Below are positions 61,613 to 64,000 of a stretch of DNA of 64,000 nt, piece by piece. Within the stretch, counting starts at the first letter, position 1. The number at the start of each line of letters is the position of its first letter. The notes beneath the pieces were generated by a model that saw nothing but the letters and a program-made list of their open reading frames with translations, was not told the DNA's origin and searched no databases. Both the position numbers and the translations under genes were made by a program. Source of the stretch: Cucumis sativus (lineage: Eukaryota > Streptophyta > Magnoliopsida > Cucurbitales > Cucurbitaceae); NCBI RefSeq assembly GCF_000004075.3, contig NC_026658.2, forward strand, positions 2,914,001-2,978,000, written 5' to 3'.

Positions 61613-62191
61613 CTTTAACCATGAGAAGAGAAGAAAAGAATGAACAATATTTTATTATTTTATTTTTCTTTAAAAAGGTAGTTCTTCAGAAATATAGTTT
61701 AAAACAAAAATATCATTAACAAACAAATACAATTTTCAAAAAATAAAAAGAATAGAAATTATATCAAAATGGACTGAAAAAGAAATTTTAAAAAAATCTG
61801 CCTTTGAACACTAACATTACATTTAAAAAAAGAATAAACAAATATGTAGTAAACACACATATACTCAATTTTGAGAGACATGAAAACAAAATAACAGAAG
61901 GACTAAATAAAATAAATAGAGATTTATTATGAATATTATTATGTTTTTGTTTTTATAGAAATGCATTTTGGCATTATTCATAATTACCAAAAAAGAGAAT
62001 TGTTGGGTTGTAGAAAATAGGGTTTTGGACAAATATTCTTGAAAGGATGGAGTGAATAAGACATGGGCAAAAGAGAATGCCATATATGATTTTGACTCTC
62101 TAATCTAACCCCATCCCTTTGATGTTTACATCACAATCCCAACCCACTCTCATTTACTACCATTCAACATGCCCTGCCCTGCCCTTCCCTT

Positions 62192-62215
62192 CCCCCCCCC
62201 CCCCCCCCCCCCCCC
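62192..62215. repeat. poly(C) homopolymer, 24 bases
   Basis: Twenty-four uninterrupted C on the plus strand, preceded by GCCCTGCCCTGCCCTTCCCT-type sequence. Long C/G runs are rare in AT-rich plant DNA compared with A/T runs. Confidence 0.9.
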
Positions 62216-64000
62216 TCTATCCGTTCCAGATGCAACTTCTATCTCTTCGAGATGCAAACCTACTCTTACATCATTTCGAAATAATTTCAATAGATGTGTT
62301 TAGTGCATGGTTGAGTTAAATGGGTAATAACTGAGTTTACTTATCTATAGAGTTTATAAAACAACTTGTTTGGAATGCATAAAGTTGAGTAAGAAATTAT
62401 TATATACAACGCGATTTTTGTAAACTAAAGAATTGTGATTCTTTTGTTAGCTAATCTTTATTTGTTTAATTTTTTTACATATGGTTCAATCATATGTATT
62501 TTTCTATATATTTTCGACACTCGATTGTGGTATCAATAACATAAAAACTTCACACGCGTTGTATATATTAAAACTTTATGCATGTAACTTTTATATCTAA
62601 GGTAAACATACAAAACACCTACATTTTATAACGATAGTAAAATTGCAATGTTAAAATCGTGCATAGTATAATAAGCATACATTACACACATGCACGCACG
62701 CAAAATATGTACTCTCACATGTGTATAGAATGTATGAGTGAAAATGCATAGAAAAATAAGTAATTATAACTTGGATAGTTTTAGGTTGGTCATCAAGGTT
62801 TAATTTTTTGTGTGACATTTTGTATCAACGTAAATTATGGTTTATTATGTATGTATGTGTGTCGTTGGTTTGTTGATTTATAATATTTCTATCTAACATA
62901 CACGTAAACACATAGGATAAAATACTGCAGAATTAATGCATAATTTGGAGAAAAAATACATCTAAAAATGCATCAATATTTAAAAATTTATATGTATTAT
63001 ATAGTTTTTTCTTTTGAAATATGAAATGTCCATTTCTCCTTTTTAATTCTTTGGTTGCACATGGTTTTGGGAGTTGTTGAGACTTTTAATTCGTAGTTAG
63101 GTTTTGGATGTTATTAATGTTGATCATTGTCATCATGGTTCGATTTCAAGGTTTTATAAAGTTTTCTTTCAAAAAAAAAGTCTCTCCTATGAAAAATAGA
63201 TAAATTTTGAAAAATATTATGTCTCTACTATTAACTTTTAATGTAATTTTTTTATCATATATGTAAATTGATAAATTGAATTAAGAAAGCAAATATTCAT
63301 AAGAAAAACTAAGTTGTTAAATAATAAAAGATGTTATACTTTCGTGAGATTCTCATGGGTAGAAATTTAATTTGTTTAAATTTTTTTCATTAAATAGAGT
63401 GCATTACATTTTTAAATATAACAAAATAAACTAAAATATAATAAAATTTCAAATTTATCAATAATCATAGAATATAAAATTTTAGTATATTTTGAAAATA
63501 TTTTTAATAGTTTTATCATTATTCCTATCATTTTTTTTATTTATTTATTTTTTAAAAAATAAAATGGATTACATGTAGAAATTGAAAAAGTAAACTATTA
63601 CAAAATAAATAAACAACCATTGAAATATAATGATATTTTCTTTTATTGAAGGTAAATCAGGAGGAAAACAATGCTTTCTCATAGATTTTTTGAATTTGAG
63701 GCAAAACTAAAGGACAATTTAATTTGCTCTATTCTTTTCTCATTTCCTTCACTCCTTTTAAGAGGCAATATTGTGATGCATTCAAAATTTTCACATAAAG
63801 GGTCAGAAATTCATAAAAATTTAAATAATTTAAAATTAGAAAAAACCAATACATATATAAATACGTGTATTGTAAATTTAGAAAAAACAAGAAAAATCAA
63901 TTAACCATACCCCTACCACATGCCAAAGATCACATAATTTGATCATTTGAGAAAACAAAATGTATAAATATATATTAAAGACAATTATTATTCAAGGACC

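Larger units (their letters stand above)
60900..64000. other. AT-rich intergenic DNA to the right edge
   Basis: No gene found. Contents include an (ATT)n run at about 61378-61397, a degenerate inverted-repeat element at 61462-61612, the poly(C) run at 62192-62215, CA/TG-rich words at 62670-62705, and general AT-rich DNA. The longest frames are low-complexity translations. Confidence 0.65.

Noticed and set aside
1..64000. CRISPR arrays, phage, integrated virus or bacterial operons
   Set aside because: No regularly spaced repeats with unique spacers, no viral or bacterial genes; everything recognisable is plant nuclear.

Overview
The window is nuclear DNA from a eudicot plant. Intergenic DNA is very AT-rich, genes are split by GT-AG introns, gene density is low (about eight genes in 64 kb), and the gene families are plant ones (SOSEKI, EIN3-like, DUF630/DUF632, Ole e 1, Ole e 6). 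A cucurbit is my best guess, from general recall of protein flavour and of a short inverted-repeat element family. That is inference only.

Layout. 0.2-3.9 kb (minus): 5' part of a SCAI-like gene that runs off the left edge. 4-19 kb: about 15 kb of AT-rich intergenic DNA with no gene I can support, apart from an unassigned GC-rich block near 15.6-16.0 kb. 18.86-20.66 and 25.07-26.88 kb: two direct copies of a 1.8-kb segment, each with a complete two-exon gene for a secreted Ole e 6-like cysteine-rich protein, separated by repeat-rich DNA with a 129-bp tandem array. 27.9-30.6 kb (plus): SOSEKI (DUF966) polarity gene. 33.0-33.6 kb (plus): Ole e 1/extensin-type secreted protein. 35.9-37.2 kb (minus): intronless EIN3-like transcription factor. 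37.3-44.8 kb: gene-free, with a 42-bp minisatellite. 45.8-48.6 kb (plus): DUF630/DUF632 protein. 49.5-52.9 kb (minus): peroxisomal acyl-CoA oxidase ACX2. 53.8-57.3 kb (minus): mitochondrial COX11, with likely extra 5' exons to about 58.6 kb or 60.9 kb. 61-64 kb: gene-free, with a 24-base poly(C) run.

The genes are independent transcription units of unrelated function (polarity, ethylene-type transcription, peroxisomal beta-oxidation, cytochrome oxidase assembly, pollen-type secreted proteins). I see no operon-like or cluster logic beyond the Ole e 6-like duplication.

Two things stand out. First, the Ole e 6-like duplication is nearly identical over about 1.5 kb but changes abruptly to a strongly diverged 270-bp flank. 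Second, four otherwise well-conserved genes (SCAI, the DUF630/632 gene, ACX2, COX11) each carry one or more single-base indels, seven in all and six of them insertions. These break reading frames that resume perfectly one base over. Residual long-read assembly error explains this better than four simultaneous pseudogenes. I found no convincing undescribed biological system.
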